DNA of 64,000 nucleotides, taken from positions 266,023 to 330,022 of the forward strand of contig CAWKAV010000003.1 in NCBI GenBank assembly GCA_963847735.1. Direction: 5' to 3'. The position numbers were made by a program, and so were the translations under genes. Below the pieces are notes generated by a model. It was not told the DNA's origin. It searched no databases and saw nothing but the letters and a program-made list of their open reading frames with translations. Positions 1 to 9,854 of the stretch are shown here, piece after piece. This stretch comes from CAWKAV01 sp963847735. Its GTDB lineage: Bacteria > Desulfobacterota > Desulfuromonadia > Desulfuromonadales > BM103. Each line of letters begins with the position of its first letter. Within the stretch, counting starts at the first letter, position 1.

Positions 1-798
1 GGGGCCAGGATTCATTTTGATATCCCGACGGTGGGGGGCACGGAAAACCTGATGATGGCCGCGACTCTTGCCAAAGGCACGACGATTCTTGAGAATGCTG
101 CGCGTGAGCCGGAAATTATCGATCTTGCCAAAGCCTTGCAGGGCATGGGTGCATACATTGAAGGTGCCGGCACCGATACCATCGTTATTGAAGGGGTTGA
201 TGAACTGATGCCGATGGATTACCAGGTCATGCCGGACCGGATCGAAGCCGGTACCTTTCTGGTTGCTGCTGCCATGACCGGTGGCCGGGTCGGTGTCAGA
301 GGCGGCCGCCCTGAACATATGGAAGCGCTGCTCAGCAAACTGGAGGAAGTCGGCGCGACGGTTGCCGCAACCCCGGAGACGCTCTGGGTCGAAGGGCCGC
401 AGGAGATCAGATCAGTGAATATTAAAACCCAGCCGCATCCGGGCTTCCCCACCGATATGCAGGCCCAGTTCATGGCGATGATGACCCTTGGCAAGGGTAC
501 CAGCATGATTACGGAAGCGGTCTTCGAGAATCGGTTCATGCATGTCTGCGAACTGCAACGAATGGGTGCAGATATCTCGATAGAAGGGCATACGGCAACC
601 GTCAAGGGTGTCTCCGGCCTGCTCGGGGCCCCGGTAATGGCTACCGACCTGCGTGCCAGCGCCAGTCTGGTCCTGGCCGGGTTGGCCGCTGACAATACCA
701 CCGAGATCAGCCGCATCTATCATCTGGATCGCGGTTACGAGAGGCTGGAAGAAAAATTTCGCAGTCTGGGCGCAGATATCGAGCGCGTGCCGGCATAA
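1..798 (+). CDS. murA: UDP-N-acetylglucosamine 1-carboxyvinyltransferase, C-terminal part
   Basis: This is the 3' portion of MurA, which transfers enolpyruvate from PEP to UDP-GlcNAc in the first committed step of peptidoglycan synthesis in the cytoplasm. The reading frame is open from base 1, so the N-terminus lies outside the window. Visible family features are the segment [16 protein letters not shown], the stretch [12 protein letters not shown], and the C-terminal [15 protein letters not shown] followed by [14 protein letters not shown], all typical of MurA. About 265 of the usual ~420 residues are present. In Geobacter-like genomes murA directly precedes hisG, as here. The frame is clean, unlike several genes downstream. 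Confidence 0.95.
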   Translation, partial: GARIHFDIPTVGGTENLMMAATLAKGTTILENAAREPEIIDLAKALQGMGAYIEGAGTDTIVIEGVDELMPMDYQVMPDRIEAGTFLVAAAMTGGRVGVRGGRPEHMEALLSKLEEVGATVAATPETLWVEGPQEIRSVNIKTQPHPGFPTDMQAQFMAMMTLGKGTSMITEAVFENRFMHVCELQRMGADISIEGHTATVKGVSGLLGAPVMATDLRASASLVLAGLAADNTTEISRIYHLDRGYERLEEKFRSLGADIERVPA

Positions 799-804
799 AA
801 ACTA

Positions 805-873
805 GTGACTGGTTACTGGGGACTGGTTACACTGTCCCGTTGTTTTATCAATCACCGATCATCGGATTCTATC
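805..873. repeat. short tandem-like intergenic sequence before hisG
   Basis: The spacer between murA and hisG contains two near-identical copies of a GACTGGTTAC word (starting near 808 and 821). It looks like a fragment of an intergenic repeat. No hairpin terminator is obvious, so murA and hisG could be co-transcribed. Confidence 0.3.
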
Positions 874-1536
874 ATGAATGATTATCTGACCTTTGCCCTT
901 CCCAAGGGGCGTATCATGCAGGACTCCATGGACCTGTTTGCCAGGATCGGCATTACCTGTCCGGAAATGGACGATCCCGGGCGCAAACTGGTTTTTGAGA
1001 ACCGTGTCGACAAACTGCGCTTCATGGCCGTGCGTTCACAGGACGTGCCGACTTATGTCGAACACGGCTGCGCCGATATTGGAGTGGTCGGTAAGGATAC
1101 GCTCCTGGAGCAGGACAAGGACCTCTACGAGCCGCTCGACCTGCAGTTCGGCTACTGCCGTCTGGTGGTGGCCGAGCCGAAAGAACTGCGCCAGGATGAT
1201 GATCCTGCCGGCTGGTCGAATATCCGTGTGGCAAGCAAGTATCCGAACGTCACGGAAAAGTTTTTTGCGGCCAAGGGTATCCAGGTCGAAGTCATCAAGC
1301 TGTATGGGTCGATCGAGCTGGCACCGTTGGTCGGCCTGGCGGAGCGGATTGTCGACCTGGTTTCGACCGGCGGCACCATGCGCGAGAACGGCCTGGTTGA
1401 GGTGGAAACGATCACCGAGGTGACCAGTCGCCTGATCGTCAATCGTGCCAGTCTCAAGACCAAGCATCGGCGCATCACCCGGCTGATCGAGGATCTGGAA
1501 AAGGTTATTGAGTCCGGTCCGCGGATTTCCGGGTGA
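874..1536 (+). CDS. hisG: ATP phosphoribosyltransferase, short form
   Basis: HisG catalyses the first step of histidine synthesis, condensing ATP and PRPP. The ATG at 874 gives MNDYLTFALPKGRIMQDS, the normal start; an upstream in-frame start would add 23 residues of non-conserved sequence. The protein is 220 residues and lacks the C-terminal regulatory domain, so it is the short form, which in known cases needs the HisZ regulatory subunit. No hisZ is visible in this window. Motifs include the ADIGVVGKDTL segment and the PRPP-binding segment DLVSTGGTMRENGL. The gene is intact and heads the his cluster. Confidence 0.95.
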   Translation: MNDYLTFALPKGRIMQDSMDLFARIGITCPEMDDPGRKLVFENRVDKLRFMAVRSQDVPTYVEHGCADIGVVGKDTLLEQDKDLYEPLDLQFGYCRLVVAEPKELRQDDDPAGWSNIRVASKYPNVTEKFFAAKGIQVEVIKLYGSIELAPLVGLAERIVDLVSTGGTMRENGLVEVETITEVTSRLIVNRASLKTKHRRITRLIEDLEKVIESGPRISG

Positions 1537-1561
1537 GGCCGGACCGCCCGAGGAGAGAGCT

Positions 1562-2862
1562 ATGATTCGGTTCCTGCGTTTTTCAGATACCGATTTTGCC
1601 GAAACTTTTCGTCGGATCAGCGAGCGTGGCGAAACGATCCCTGCCGGGGTGGTCGAGACCGTTCAGGAGATCCTGGCTGATGTACGCAAGCGCGGCGATG
1701 CAGCGCTTTTTGAATACACCGAGCGTTTTGATCGTCTCAAGCTGGATGCTGCCAGCATTGAGGTGTCTGCTGCCGAGATCAAGCAGGCCCTGGCCGCTGT
1801 TGACAGTGAGACGCTGGCGACGCTGCAGCTTGCCGCCGACCGGATTGCCGCCTTTCATGGCAAGCAGAAGGAAACCACCTGGCTCTGCCGATGATGAGCC
1901 CGATATCCAGCCTTGGCCAGATGGTCACGCCGCTTGACCGGGTTGGTATCTATGTCCCCGGCGGCAAGGCGGCTTATCCGTCATCGGTGTTGATGAATGC
2001 GGTGCCAGCCAAGGTGGCCGGGGTCGGCGAGATTATCATGACCGTGCCGATGCCGGACGGCGTGGTCAATCCTTACGTTCTGGCGGCCGCTCACCTCGCC
2101 GGAGTAGATCGAATCTTTCAAGATTGGCGGAGCCCAGGCCGTGGCTGCTCTGGCTTACGGTACGGCGACGGTTCCCCGGGTCGACAAGATCACCGGTCCC
2201 GGCAATATTTACGTCGCCACGGCCAAGCGCCTGGTCTTCGGAACGGTCGATATCGACATGATCGCCGGGCCGAGTGAGATTCTGGTGATCAACGATGGCA
2301 GCGGCAACCCGGCGCATATTGCTGCCGACCTGCTCTCCCAGGCCGAGCACGACGAACTGGCCGCTTCGATCCTGATTACGACTGACGAAGACCTTCGGAC
2401 GCCAGGTGGCCGAGAGAGCTGGAGACTCAGCTTGAGCAGTTGTCACGGGCCGCGATCGCCCGCCAGTCGATCGATAATTTTGGCGCAATCATCCTTGCCC
2501 GCGACCTGGCAGAAGCGGCAGCATTCAGCAACCGGATTGCGCCGGAGCATCTGGAGCTGGCGGTTGACGAGCCCTTTGCGCTGCTGCCGCAGATCCGCCA
2601 TGCCGGCGCGGTTTTTCTCGGCCATCATACGCCGGAAGCTGCCGGCGACTACCTGGCCGGGCCCAATCACACCCTGCCGACCGGCGGCACGGCCCGCTTC
2701 TTCTCGCCGCTTGGCACCGAGGATTTTGTCAAGAAATCGAGCCTGATCTCTTTCAGCGCCGACGGGTTGAAACGGTTGGGTGACAGCATTATCAAAATTG
2801 CCGAGCTTGAAGGGCTGGAAGCACACGCCAAATCGGTATCGATCAGGCTGCGAGAAGGCTAA
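1562..2862 (+). CDS. hisD: histidinol dehydrogenase, frameshifted
   Basis: HisD oxidises L-histidinol to L-histidine in two NAD-dependent steps using a bound zinc. The ATG at 1562 follows GAGGAGAG. The product is conserved over its whole length (~433 residues) but the frame changes three times: near 1885, near 2120 and near 2400. Recognisable pieces are [20 protein letters not shown], then [15 protein letters not shown] and [10 protein letters not shown], then [19 protein letters not shown] and [14 protein letters not shown]. Since every segment is well conserved, sequencing or consensus errors are more likely than true gene decay. Confidence 0.9.
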
Positions 2863-2863
2863 T

Positions 2864-2930
2864 TATGAATGTTGAATTCTTAATTTTAAATTCAATTCAA
2901 AACTCAACATTTAAAATTCAAAATTGACTT
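2864..2930. repeat. AT-rich palindromic intergenic repeat
   Basis: The hisD-hisB spacer is a very AT-rich run in which AATGTTGA near 2869 is mirrored by TCAACATT near 2903, with internal AATTTTAAATTCAA words. It stands out in base composition from both neighbouring genes and resembles the dispersed AT-rich intergenic repeats often seen in deltaproteobacterial genomes. It is seen once in this window. Confidence 0.45.
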
Positions 2931-2944
2931 ATCGGGAGGCAACT

Positions 2945-3536
2945 ATGGCACGGATCGCCACGATTAATCGCTAGCACCAAAGAGACCAGCATCAACTTGA
3001 CTCTTGATCTGGATGGCCGCGGTGAACATCAGATTGAATCTGGAGTGCCTTTTTTCGACCACATGTTGACGCAGATCGCCCGTCACGGTTTCTTCGATCT
3101 GCAGATCAGCGCCAGGGGCGATCTGGAGATGGACGCCCATCACACGGTTGAGGATGTAGGCATCTGTCTTGGTGAAGCCTTCAAGCAGGCTCTTGGAGAC
3201 AAGGCCGGGGTACGTCGTTACGGTCGCGGCACCATGCCGATGCATGAAGCCCTGGCCGCCGTGATCCTTGATTTCTCCGGCCGGCCGTTCCTGGTTTACA
3301 ACGTGCCTCTGCCGAAAGCCCAGGTGGGGAATTTCGAACTGGAGCTGGTCGAAGAGTTTTTTACTGCTTTCTGCAACCATGCCGGCGCCAATGTGCATGT
3401 CAACCTGGCTTACGGCGATAACCTGCATCACATTGTCGAAGCGGTTTTCAAGGCGTTTGCCCGGGCTCTGGACGAAGCGACCCAGTTTGACCCCAGAGTC
3501 GAAGGTGTCCTCTCGTCAAAAGGCACGCTTGAGTAG
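2945..3536 (+). CDS. hisB: imidazoleglycerol-phosphate dehydratase, frameshifted near the start
   Basis: HisB dehydrates imidazole glycerol phosphate in step six of histidine synthesis. The ATG at 2945 follows a GGGAGG ribosome-binding site and reads MARIATINR, then hits a TAG at 2972-2974. Dropping one T restores [19 protein letters not shown] and the rest of the protein. The family's metal-binding histidine motifs are present: [14 protein letters not shown] and the C-terminal [10 protein letters not shown]. With the correction the length is about 196 residues, normal for monofunctional HisB. The stop at 2972 is most simply a single-base insertion error. Confidence 0.92.
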
Positions 3537-3545
3537 GGATAGCTG

Positions 3546-4169
3546 ATGATCACAATCATCGATTATGAAATGGGCAACCTGCGCAGCGTCGAGAAAGCTT
3601 TCGAAAAGCTCGGTTACGCAGTCAGGGTCAGCAACCATCCCGAAGATCTTCTGACCACGGACAAGATCGTGCTGCCCGGAGTCGGCGCTTTTCGCGATTG
3701 CATCAACAACCTGCGCGCCGGCGGTTTTGTTGAGCCGCTGCTGCAGCAGGTCGAGTCCGGCAAGCCTTTGCTCGGTATCTGTGTCGGTATGCAGATGCTG
3801 TTTGACGAGAGCGAAGAGTTTGGCCGTCATCAGGGGCTGGGGCTGGTGCCGGGACGGGTGATTCGTTTCCCGGCCGGGATGGAAGAAGGTGGCGAGCGGC
3901 TCAAGGTCCCGCATATGGGCTGGAATAATATTCAAATAAAGAAGCCGGCACCGATTTTTAGAGATACGGCCGATGGCAGTTTTGTCTATTTCGTCCACTC
4001 CTATTACTGCTCAGCTGATAACCCCTCTGATGTTGCTGCGACTTGTCGCTACGGTGATGTCGAGTTCTGTGCGGCTATCTGGCGCGACAATCTCATGGCG
4101 ACCCAGTTTCATCCGGAAAAGAGTCAGACGGTTGGCTTGAATATTTTTGATCAGTTCGGGAAGATCTAA
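3546..4169 (+). CDS. hisH: imidazole glycerol phosphate synthase, glutaminase subunit
   Basis: HisH hydrolyses glutamine and passes ammonia to HisF in the IGP synthase complex. The 207-residue protein has the class I amidotransferase nucleophile at Cys79 in LLGICVGMQ and the His/Glu pair in QFHPEKS near the C-terminus; the N-terminal IIDYEMGNLRSVEKA is diagnostic. It starts 9 bases after the hisB stop. The partner hisF lies two genes downstream (5310), and hisA lies between them, the usual order hisH-hisA-hisF. Confidence 0.96.
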   Translation: MITIIDYEMGNLRSVEKAFEKLGYAVRVSNHPEDLLTTDKIVLPGVGAFRDCINNLRAGGFVEPLLQQVESGKPLLGICVGMQMLFDESEEFGRHQGLGLVPGRVIRFPAGMEEGGERLKVPHMGWNNIQIKKPAPIFRDTADGSFVYFVHSYYCSADNPSDVAATCRYGDVEFCAAIWRDNLMATQFHPEKSQTVGLNIFDQFGKI

Positions 4170-4170
4170 C

Positions 4171-4349
4171 CTCTGCCACGGAGACACAGAGGCACAGAGA
4201 AACCCGTAAGAAAACAATAACGCGAAGACGCTAAGGTGCAGAGGATAAAAAGGACAACAACAAGATCATTATCGCTTGTTGAGTTGACTGCGGTTTTTAC
4301 CCGTTAATGATTTGTCTTTTCTCTGTGTCTCCGTGTCTCTGTGGCAGAT
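4171..4349. repeat. MITE-like element with ~30-bp terminal inverted repeats (copy 1)
   Basis: The 179-bp hisH-hisA spacer is bounded by CTGCCACGGAGACACAGAGG (from 4173) and, at 4317-4347, a near-complement (CTCTGTGTCTCCGTGTCTCT and following GTGGCAG). The two ends differ at about three positions over ~29 bases. A second element with the same ends lies at 5093-5287, but the interiors of the two are not alike. No open frame lies inside. As RNA the ends could pair into a long stem within the his transcript. Confidence 0.75.
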
Positions 4350-4361
4350 AGGACGGTTTAT

Positions 4362-5093
4362 ATGATAATTTTACCAGCGATTGATTTGAAGAACGGCCAA
4401 TGTGTCAGGTTGGAACAGGGGCTGATGGAGAAGGATACAGTCTACTCTGATGACCCGGCTGCAATGGCTCGCCACTGGCAGGACGAAGGCGGTGAATTTT
4501 TGCATCTGGTTGATCTGGATGGTGCCTTTGCCGGCGTGCCGAAGAATCGTGAGGCAATCGAAGCGATCGTCGCAGCGGTTGATATTCCTACGGAACTCGG
4601 TGGTGGCATCCGTGACCTGAAGACGATTGAGGCGTATCTGAAGCTTGGTGTTGACCGTGTTATCCTCGGTACGGTGGCCAAGGAAAACCCGCAGCTGGTC
4701 GCTGAAGCCTGCCGAAGATTCCCCGGTCAGATCGTCGTCGGTATTGATGCCAGGAACGGATTGGTGGCTGTGCGCGGCTGGGCCGAAGTGACGGAGAAAA
4801 AAGCGATTGATCTCGCCCGGGAGATGGAAGGCTTTGGCGTGACAGCCATCATCTATACCGATATTGCCCGTGACGGCATGATGCAGGGCCCGAATCTTGA
4901 AGCAACCGCTGCTTTGGCCGAGGCCATATCGATTCCGGTGATTGCTTCCGGGGGTGTGTCGAGCCTTGATGATATCCGCAACCTTTTGCAGATCGAAGCC
5001 TCCGGGGTCGAAGGGGTGATCACCGGCAAGGCGATTTACAGCGGTGCGTTGAACTTGCGTGAAGCGGTTGAATTGACTAAAGCTAAACGATAG
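4362..5093 (+). CDS. hisA: ProFAR isomerase
   Basis: HisA is the (beta/alpha)8-barrel isomerase that opens the ribose of ProFAR in histidine synthesis. The ATG at 4362 gives [17 protein letters not shown]. Asp8 in PAIDLKNG and the second catalytic Asp in VVGIDARNG are present, as are the phosphate-binding loops ELGGGIRD and [11 protein letters not shown]. The length of 243 residues is typical. The gene is intact, and inverted-repeat elements sit immediately before it and directly at its stop codon. Confidence 0.96.
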   Translation: MIILPAIDLKNGQCVRLEQGLMEKDTVYSDDPAAMARHWQDEGGEFLHLVDLDGAFAGVPKNREAIEAIVAAVDIPTELGGGIRDLKTIEAYLKLGVDRVILGTVAKENPQLVAEACRRFPGQIVVGIDARNGLVAVRGWAEVTEKKAIDLAREMEGFGVTAIIYTDIARDGMMQGPNLEATAALAEAISIPVIASGGVSSLDDIRNLLQIEASGVEGVITGKAIYSGALNLREAVELTKAKR

Positions 5094-5287
5094 CCACAGA
5101 GACACAGAGACACAGAGAAACCAGGAAGTCGGGAAAGTGTTTTCCGCGAAAAGGCAGAATTGCTGAGTTTATAGTTAATAGGACGTTTCAAAACAAGGCT
5201 TGACACATCAGGCCATTGACGCCAAGAGAGGACTTCGCTTTTACATTAAGCCTCTTCTTTTCTCTGTGTCTCCGTGGCTCTGTGGCA
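5093..5287. repeat. MITE-like element with ~30-bp terminal inverted repeats (copy 2)
   Basis: Directly after the hisA stop, AGCCACAGAGACACAGAGAC begins an end sequence that is mirrored at 5257-5285 (TTCTCTGTGTCTCCGTGGCT then CTGTGGC). The ends match those of the element at 4171-4349. The ~135-bp interior has no gene and does not resemble the interior of copy 1. Confidence 0.75.
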
Positions 5288-5309
5288 AAATTTGAGGTTA
5301 TACAAGAGA

Positions 5310-6077
5310 ATGCTGACAAAACGAATTATCCCATGTCTAGACGTTAAGGACGGCCGTGTCGTCAAGGGGGTGCAGTTCCTCGAACTGCGCGATGCCGGAG
5401 ATCCGGTGGAGGCGGCCGAGGCCTACTGTGCCCAGGGCGCCGACGAGTTGACTTTTCTCGACATTACCGCGTCGAGTGACAAGCGTGGCATCATCCTCGA
5501 TGTGGTCGCTAAGACCGCCGAGCGGGTTTTCATGCCGCTCACCGTCGGCGGCGGAGTCCGCGAGATTGCGGACATCCGCAACCTGCTCAATGCCGGTGCC
5601 GACAAGGTCTCGATCAACACTGCAGCGGTGCTGCGCCCCGAGTTCGTTCGTGAGGCTGCCGAGCGTTTCGGCTCGCAGTGTATCGTGGTCGCGATTGATG
5701 CCCGTCGGGTGCCAGGGAGTGATCCGCTGGCGTGGGAAGTTTATACCCACGGTGGCCGCAACCCGACCGGTATCGATGCTCTGGAGTGGGCCGAACGGAT
5801 GGCCGGGTTCGGTGCCGGCGAGATTCTGTTGACCTCAATGGATTGCGACGGCACCAAGGATGGTTATGATATTCCTCTGACGCGAGCGGTCAGCGACCGG
5901 GTCGCGATCCCGGTGATCGCTTCCGGCGGGGTTGGCAATCTTGAGCATATCCGCGAAGGTTTGGTCGAAGGTGGCGCCAGCGCGGCCCTGGCGGCAAGTA
6001 TCTTCCATTTTCGCGAATACACGATCGGCGAATGCAAGGAATATCTGCGCGAACAAAACGTCGCCGTTCGCCTCTAG
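5310..6077 (+). CDS. hisF: imidazole glycerol phosphate synthase, cyclase subunit
   Basis: HisF is the cyclase half of IGP synthase and uses the ammonia made by HisH to form IGP and AICAR. The ATG at 5310 gives [20 protein letters not shown]. The catalytic Asp11 (PCLDVKDG) and the second Asp in VVAIDARR are present, with phosphate loops TVGGGVRE and VIASGGVGN. The C-terminal [15 protein letters not shown] is typical. The 255-residue length is normal and the frame is clean. Confidence 0.96.
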   Translation: MLTKRIIPCLDVKDGRVVKGVQFLELRDAGDPVEAAEAYCAQGADELTFLDITASSDKRGIILDVVAKTAERVFMPLTVGGGVREIADIRNLLNAGADKVSINTAAVLRPEFVREAAERFGSQCIVVAIDARRVPGSDPLAWEVYTHGGRNPTGIDALEWAERMAGFGAGEILLTSMDCDGTKDGYDIPLTRAVSDRVAIPVIASGGVGNLEHIREGLVEGGASAALAASIFHFREYTIGECKEYLREQNVAVRL

Positions 6078-6123
6078 TACCAGCCGGGGCTGCCCATTAA
6101 CTTTTTACGCAAGGAGAATCGTC

Positions 6124-6457
6124 GTGACAGAAAAGGCCTCATCAGGAAATTCTGGACGCGGTCTACAAGGTCATCCAGGAGCGCAGGCAGAATCCTTCGG
6201 AAAAGTCTTACGTCGCGTCACTCTACGCCAAAGGTCTCGATAAAATCCTCGGCAAAATCGGTGAAGAGGCCACGGAAGTTGCCATTGCCGGTAAAGGTGG
6301 CAAGACCGATGAAGTCGTCAGCGAGGTGGCGGATCTCTGGTTTCACAGCCTGGTACTGCTCAGTTATTACGATTTGCCGCCAGAACGGATTTATGCAGAA
6401 TTGCAGCGCCGTTTCGGTACTTCCGGCCTGGAAGAAAAAGCCAGCCGGACCAGCTGA
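6124..6457 (+). CDS. hisE: phosphoribosyl-ATP pyrophosphatase, frameshifted
   Basis: HisE removes pyrophosphate from phosphoribosyl-ATP, step two of histidine synthesis. A GTG at 6124 lies 7 bases after AAGGAG. The first few codons are in one frame and the conserved body begins near 6140 in another ([17 protein letters not shown], then [18 protein letters not shown] and [14 protein letters not shown]), so one base is gained or lost between them. The GEEATE motif binds magnesium in this MazG-like fold. The gene encodes only HisE; no HisI domain is fused, and no hisI is present in the window. Confidence 0.88.
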
Positions 6458-6488
6458 TATCCTCTCGGTTTTTTGGAGATTAGAGTTT

Positions 6489-6933
6489 ATGAGTATTCAG
6501 GACCAATTGCTCGAAGCAATGAAGGTGGCGATGAAGGCCAAGGATAGTCTGCGGCTGAGCACGATCCGCATGGCTCGCACCGCTCTGAAAAACGCCGAAA
6601 TCGAAGCGCGTCAGGAACTTGATTACGATGCGGCAGTCAAGATACTTTCCACCCAGGTCAAACAGCGGCGCGAAGCAGCCGACGCCTACCGGGCGACCCG
6701 CCCGGAGTTGGCCGAAAAAGAAGAGCTGGAACTGGCCGTGTTGCAGGAGTTCCTGCCTGCCCAGTTAAGTGAAACCGAACTTGAGGCGCTGATTGTTGCA
6801 GGCGGTCGCCGAGAGTGGCGCCAGTTCCATGCGGGATATGGGTGCGGTCATGAAGCTGGTCACGCCGCAGACCACCGGCCGTGCCGACGGCAAGCTGGTC
6901 AGTGAACTGGTTCGCAAGAAGCTGGCGGGGTAA
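6489..6933 (+). CDS. yqeY: YqeY-like GatB/YqeY-domain protein, frameshifted
   Basis: The ATG at 6489 gives MSIQDQLLEAMKVAMKAKDS, typical of the small YqeY family, which shares the tRNA-recognition fold of the GatB C-terminus. The function is not established. The frame breaks near 6803: the upstream frame reads LEALIVAGG, and the conserved end (ESGASSMRDMGAVMKLVTPQ, then GRADGKLVSELVRKKL) continues one base out and stops at 6933. With the correction the length is about 148 residues, as expected. It stands between hisE and cvpA, an arrangement known from Geobacter-like genomes. Confidence 0.88.
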
Positions 6934-6971
6934 TATCACCTTGATCACGGGTAAGGAGGTCGGAGTCAAAG

Positions 6972-7454
6972 ATGAACGGCATTGATATTGCCATCCTTGT
7001 CATCCTCTGCGGCTTTTTGCTGAAGGGGTTGCTGCGCGGCCTGCTCAAGGAAGTCTGTTCTTTGGCAGGCCTTTTTGTCGGTGCTTTCCTGGCGTTTCGT
7101 TATCATGGCCCTCTGGCTGATTCTCTTCTGAAGCCGGTTGATCTGCCCGCCCAGGTTGCGGTGGCGATTACTTTTACAGTGCTGTTTCTGGCGACCATGG
7201 TCTTTTTCCTGGTGCTCGGTTTCCTTTTGTCGCGCTTTGTGAAACTGCTTTTTCTCGGTGGATTCAATCGCCTGATCGGCGGAGTGTTCGGTTTGTCTCA
7301 AGGCGTTCTGTTGCTGGCGGTCGTGGTCTTTGCCCTGTCTTTGCGGCCGTTGCCCTGGGGGATGGACAAGGTTATGAAAGACGCCTACCTGGCTCCGCCT
7401 TTTGTTGACCTGGGCGGAGCGGTTCTGGAGGGGAGCCAGCGTGTTTTGAAATGA
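6972..7454 (+). CDS. CvpA family membrane protein
   Basis: A 160-residue integral membrane protein with four hydrophobic segments (about residues 3-20, 25-45, 60-90 and 95-118), starting MNGIDIAILVILCGFLLKGL. This matches the CvpA family, named for a colicin V production protein in E. coli; members often lie next to mutS2 or purF and their biochemical role is not settled. The start follows TAAGGAGG. The stop overlaps the next ATG (ATGA at 7451), so translation is probably coupled to mutS2. Confidence 0.85.
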   Translation: MNGIDIAILVILCGFLLKGLLRGLLKEVCSLAGLFVGAFLAFRYHGPLADSLLKPVDLPAQVAVAITFTVLFLATMVFFLVLGFLLSRFVKLLFLGGFNRLIGGVFGLSQGVLLLAVVVFALSLRPLPWGMDKVMKDAYLAPPFVDLGGAVLEGSQRVLK

Positions 7455-9854
7455 CAGTGAGACAGGTCGGGTTCGTCACTCAAAACGACAGCAGACAGTC
7501 TGGTTCAGCTCGAATTTGCCAAGGTCGTCGCCCTGGTGGTCGGTCAAGACCCAGACCCCTTATGGTCGTGCTCTGGCGGCTGCCCTTACCCCTTTTTGCG
7601 AACGCGACCAGATTGAAGACGCGCTTGCAGGAGGCAGCGGAGGCCGGTCGACTGCTTCAGGAAGATGGGCCCTCTGTCGCTCGGTTCCGGCCTCGATCTG
7701 CTGCCACACCTGGCGCGACTGCAGACCGAAGGCCTCAGTCTGGAACCCGAGATCCTGCGTGATGTTCAGGCGGCTCTTGAGGCGGCGTCGGCGTGCCGAC
7801 AACAGTTGCTGAACAGTGATGCCTGTCCTCGCCTGCAGGCCTTTGCCAGACAGTTGACCTGTGTTGCCGGAGTTGCTCGCGGAGATCCGACGCAGTATCG
7901 GCCCGCGTGCGGAAATCCTTGATTCGGCATCTTTTGAACTGGCTGACCTGCGTGACGGCCTTAAAGGTGAGCGCAACCGGGTCAAGCGTCAGCTTGAGCG
8001 ACTGTTGCAGGACGAGAAATTTCAAGGGGTTTTTCAGGAATCGCTGATTACCGACCGCAACGGGCGCTACGTGCTGCCGGTGCGGGCCGATCACAGTGGT
8101 CGACTGAAAGGCTTTGTCCATGACATCTCGGCCAGTGGCCAGACTCTCTATGTCGAGCCGGCGGTTACCCTGGAAAGTAACAACCGCGTCCAGACGCTGG
8201 TTCATAAGATTGCACGTGAAGAAGAGCGGATCCTGGCGCGATTGACCTCCAGCGTTCGTGAAGAGCGGCATGCTCTGGCTGACAATCAGGCTATTCTGGC
8301 CCGGCTTGATCTGCGCCAGGCGATTGCCCGCCTGACTGTCGATCTCGATGGCGTGGTTCCAGAGTTGACAGATGAACCGTCTCTTGCCCTGCGCGACGCC
8401 CGCCATCCTTTGCTGGTTGCTGCCGCGCGGGCCAAGCCGGAGCGCTCCGGGTGGTGCCGATTGATCTGCGTTTGCCGGAAGAGTGTCATACCCTGATTAT
8501 CAGCGGGCCGAACACCGGCGGTAAAACGGTGGCGCTCAAGACGGCCGGTCTGCTGGTTCTCATGGTGCGGGCAGGCTTGCCGATTCCCGTGTGCACCGGG
8601 CAGTCGGCTTTTCCCTTTCGCTCCGGTGATGGCGGATATCGGCGACGAACAGAGTATCGAGCAGAGTCTTTCTACCTTTTCCGGGCACCTGCTGCGTTTG
8701 CGCAATATCCTGGAACACGCCGATCGTGAGACTCTGGTGTTGATGGACGAGTTGGGCACCGGTACCGACCCTGGTGAAGGCTCGGCGCTGGCGCTGGCCG
8801 CGGTCGATCGCCTGCGTCAGGTCGGCGCACGTGTTCTTGCGACGACGCACCTGCACGTCGTCAAGGGTTATGCGCAGCTCGATGATCAGGTGGAGAACGC
8901 CGCGGTGGAGTTCGACACGGAAACCCTGCAGCCGACTTATCGGTTGCATTACGGCATCCCCGGCGCCAGTCATGCGTTCACCATCGCCCGGCGGATCGGC
9001 TTGCCGGAAGAGGTTTTGGCCGCCGCTGAAAATTATCTGGGGCAGGGCGAGCGCGAAGGTGTCGCCATTATCGAGCGGCTGCAGACCTTGCGAGGCGACT
9101 CTGGATGAAGAGTTGCTGACAGCCCAGCGATTGCGCGCTGCTGCCGAGGAGGAGAAACAGACGCCTGCACCTCGAACGTGAGGAGATGGAGTCCCGGCGC
9201 CGGATGATCCTCGATGAGGCCCGCCAGCAGGGAGCTGCAAATGCTGGCTGCCGCAGAAGACAAACTACAGGGATTGTTCCGCCAGATCCCGGAGGGAGAG
9301 GTGCCGTCCAGGCAGCGCGCGGCGATTGACCACCGCCGTCAGGGCACTGCATGAGCTCTTGCCGGAGCCGTTGCCGCAAGGGCCCTGAGCAGGTTCCGGA
9401 AGAGATCGCCGTCAGGGAAAAGCTTTATGTGCCGGCGCTGGGGATTGAAGCTGAAGTCATCCGCGTCGATGGTGATCGGATTGAATTGCTGGCCGGTGGC
9501 AAGAAGCTGCGTCAGCCCCGTTCGGCGCTACGCCAGTTCCAGCCCCGTCGTTATGCCGGACATCAAAAACCGGCACCGCGGATTCGCGATCGGGTCGAGC
9601 GCAAGGCTTTTCTGCCGCGCCTGGTGCTGGTTGGCAAGCGGGTCGAAGAGGCCCAGAGATGCTTGACCGCTTTCTTGATGAAGCGTTGCTGCATGGTGAA
9701 GAGAATCTGGAGATTGTGCACGGCGCCGGTCAGGGTGTGTTGCGCAAGGCCGTCAGGGAGTTCCTGGCTGCACGACGAGGAGGTGGCTGTCTTTCAGGCC
9801 GCCGGTGCCGAGCAGGGTGGTGATAATGTGACACTTGTGGAGTTGCGACACTGA
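7451..9854 (+). CDS. mutS2: endonuclease MutS2, heavily frameshifted
   Basis: MutS2 is the MutS paralogue with an ATPase core and a C-terminal Smr nuclease domain; it acts on branched DNA and, in some species, on stalled ribosomes. Pieces in order: [13 protein letters not shown] (from about 7499), the core and clamp from 7861 to 8460, Walker A GPNTGGKT near 8506, Walker [19 protein letters not shown] near 8735, the THLHVVKGY switch region, and the Smr part ([11 protein letters not shown] near 9625, then [19 protein letters not shown]). About eight or more frame changes interrupt it. The start is uncertain: the ATG at 7451 overlaps cvpA but must shift frame before the first conserved residues. 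Confidence 0.88.

Noticed and set aside
1562..2862. Programmed frameshifting in hisD
   Set aside because: Three shifts without slippery heptamers or stimulators, and the same pattern in many neighbouring genes, point to consensus errors.
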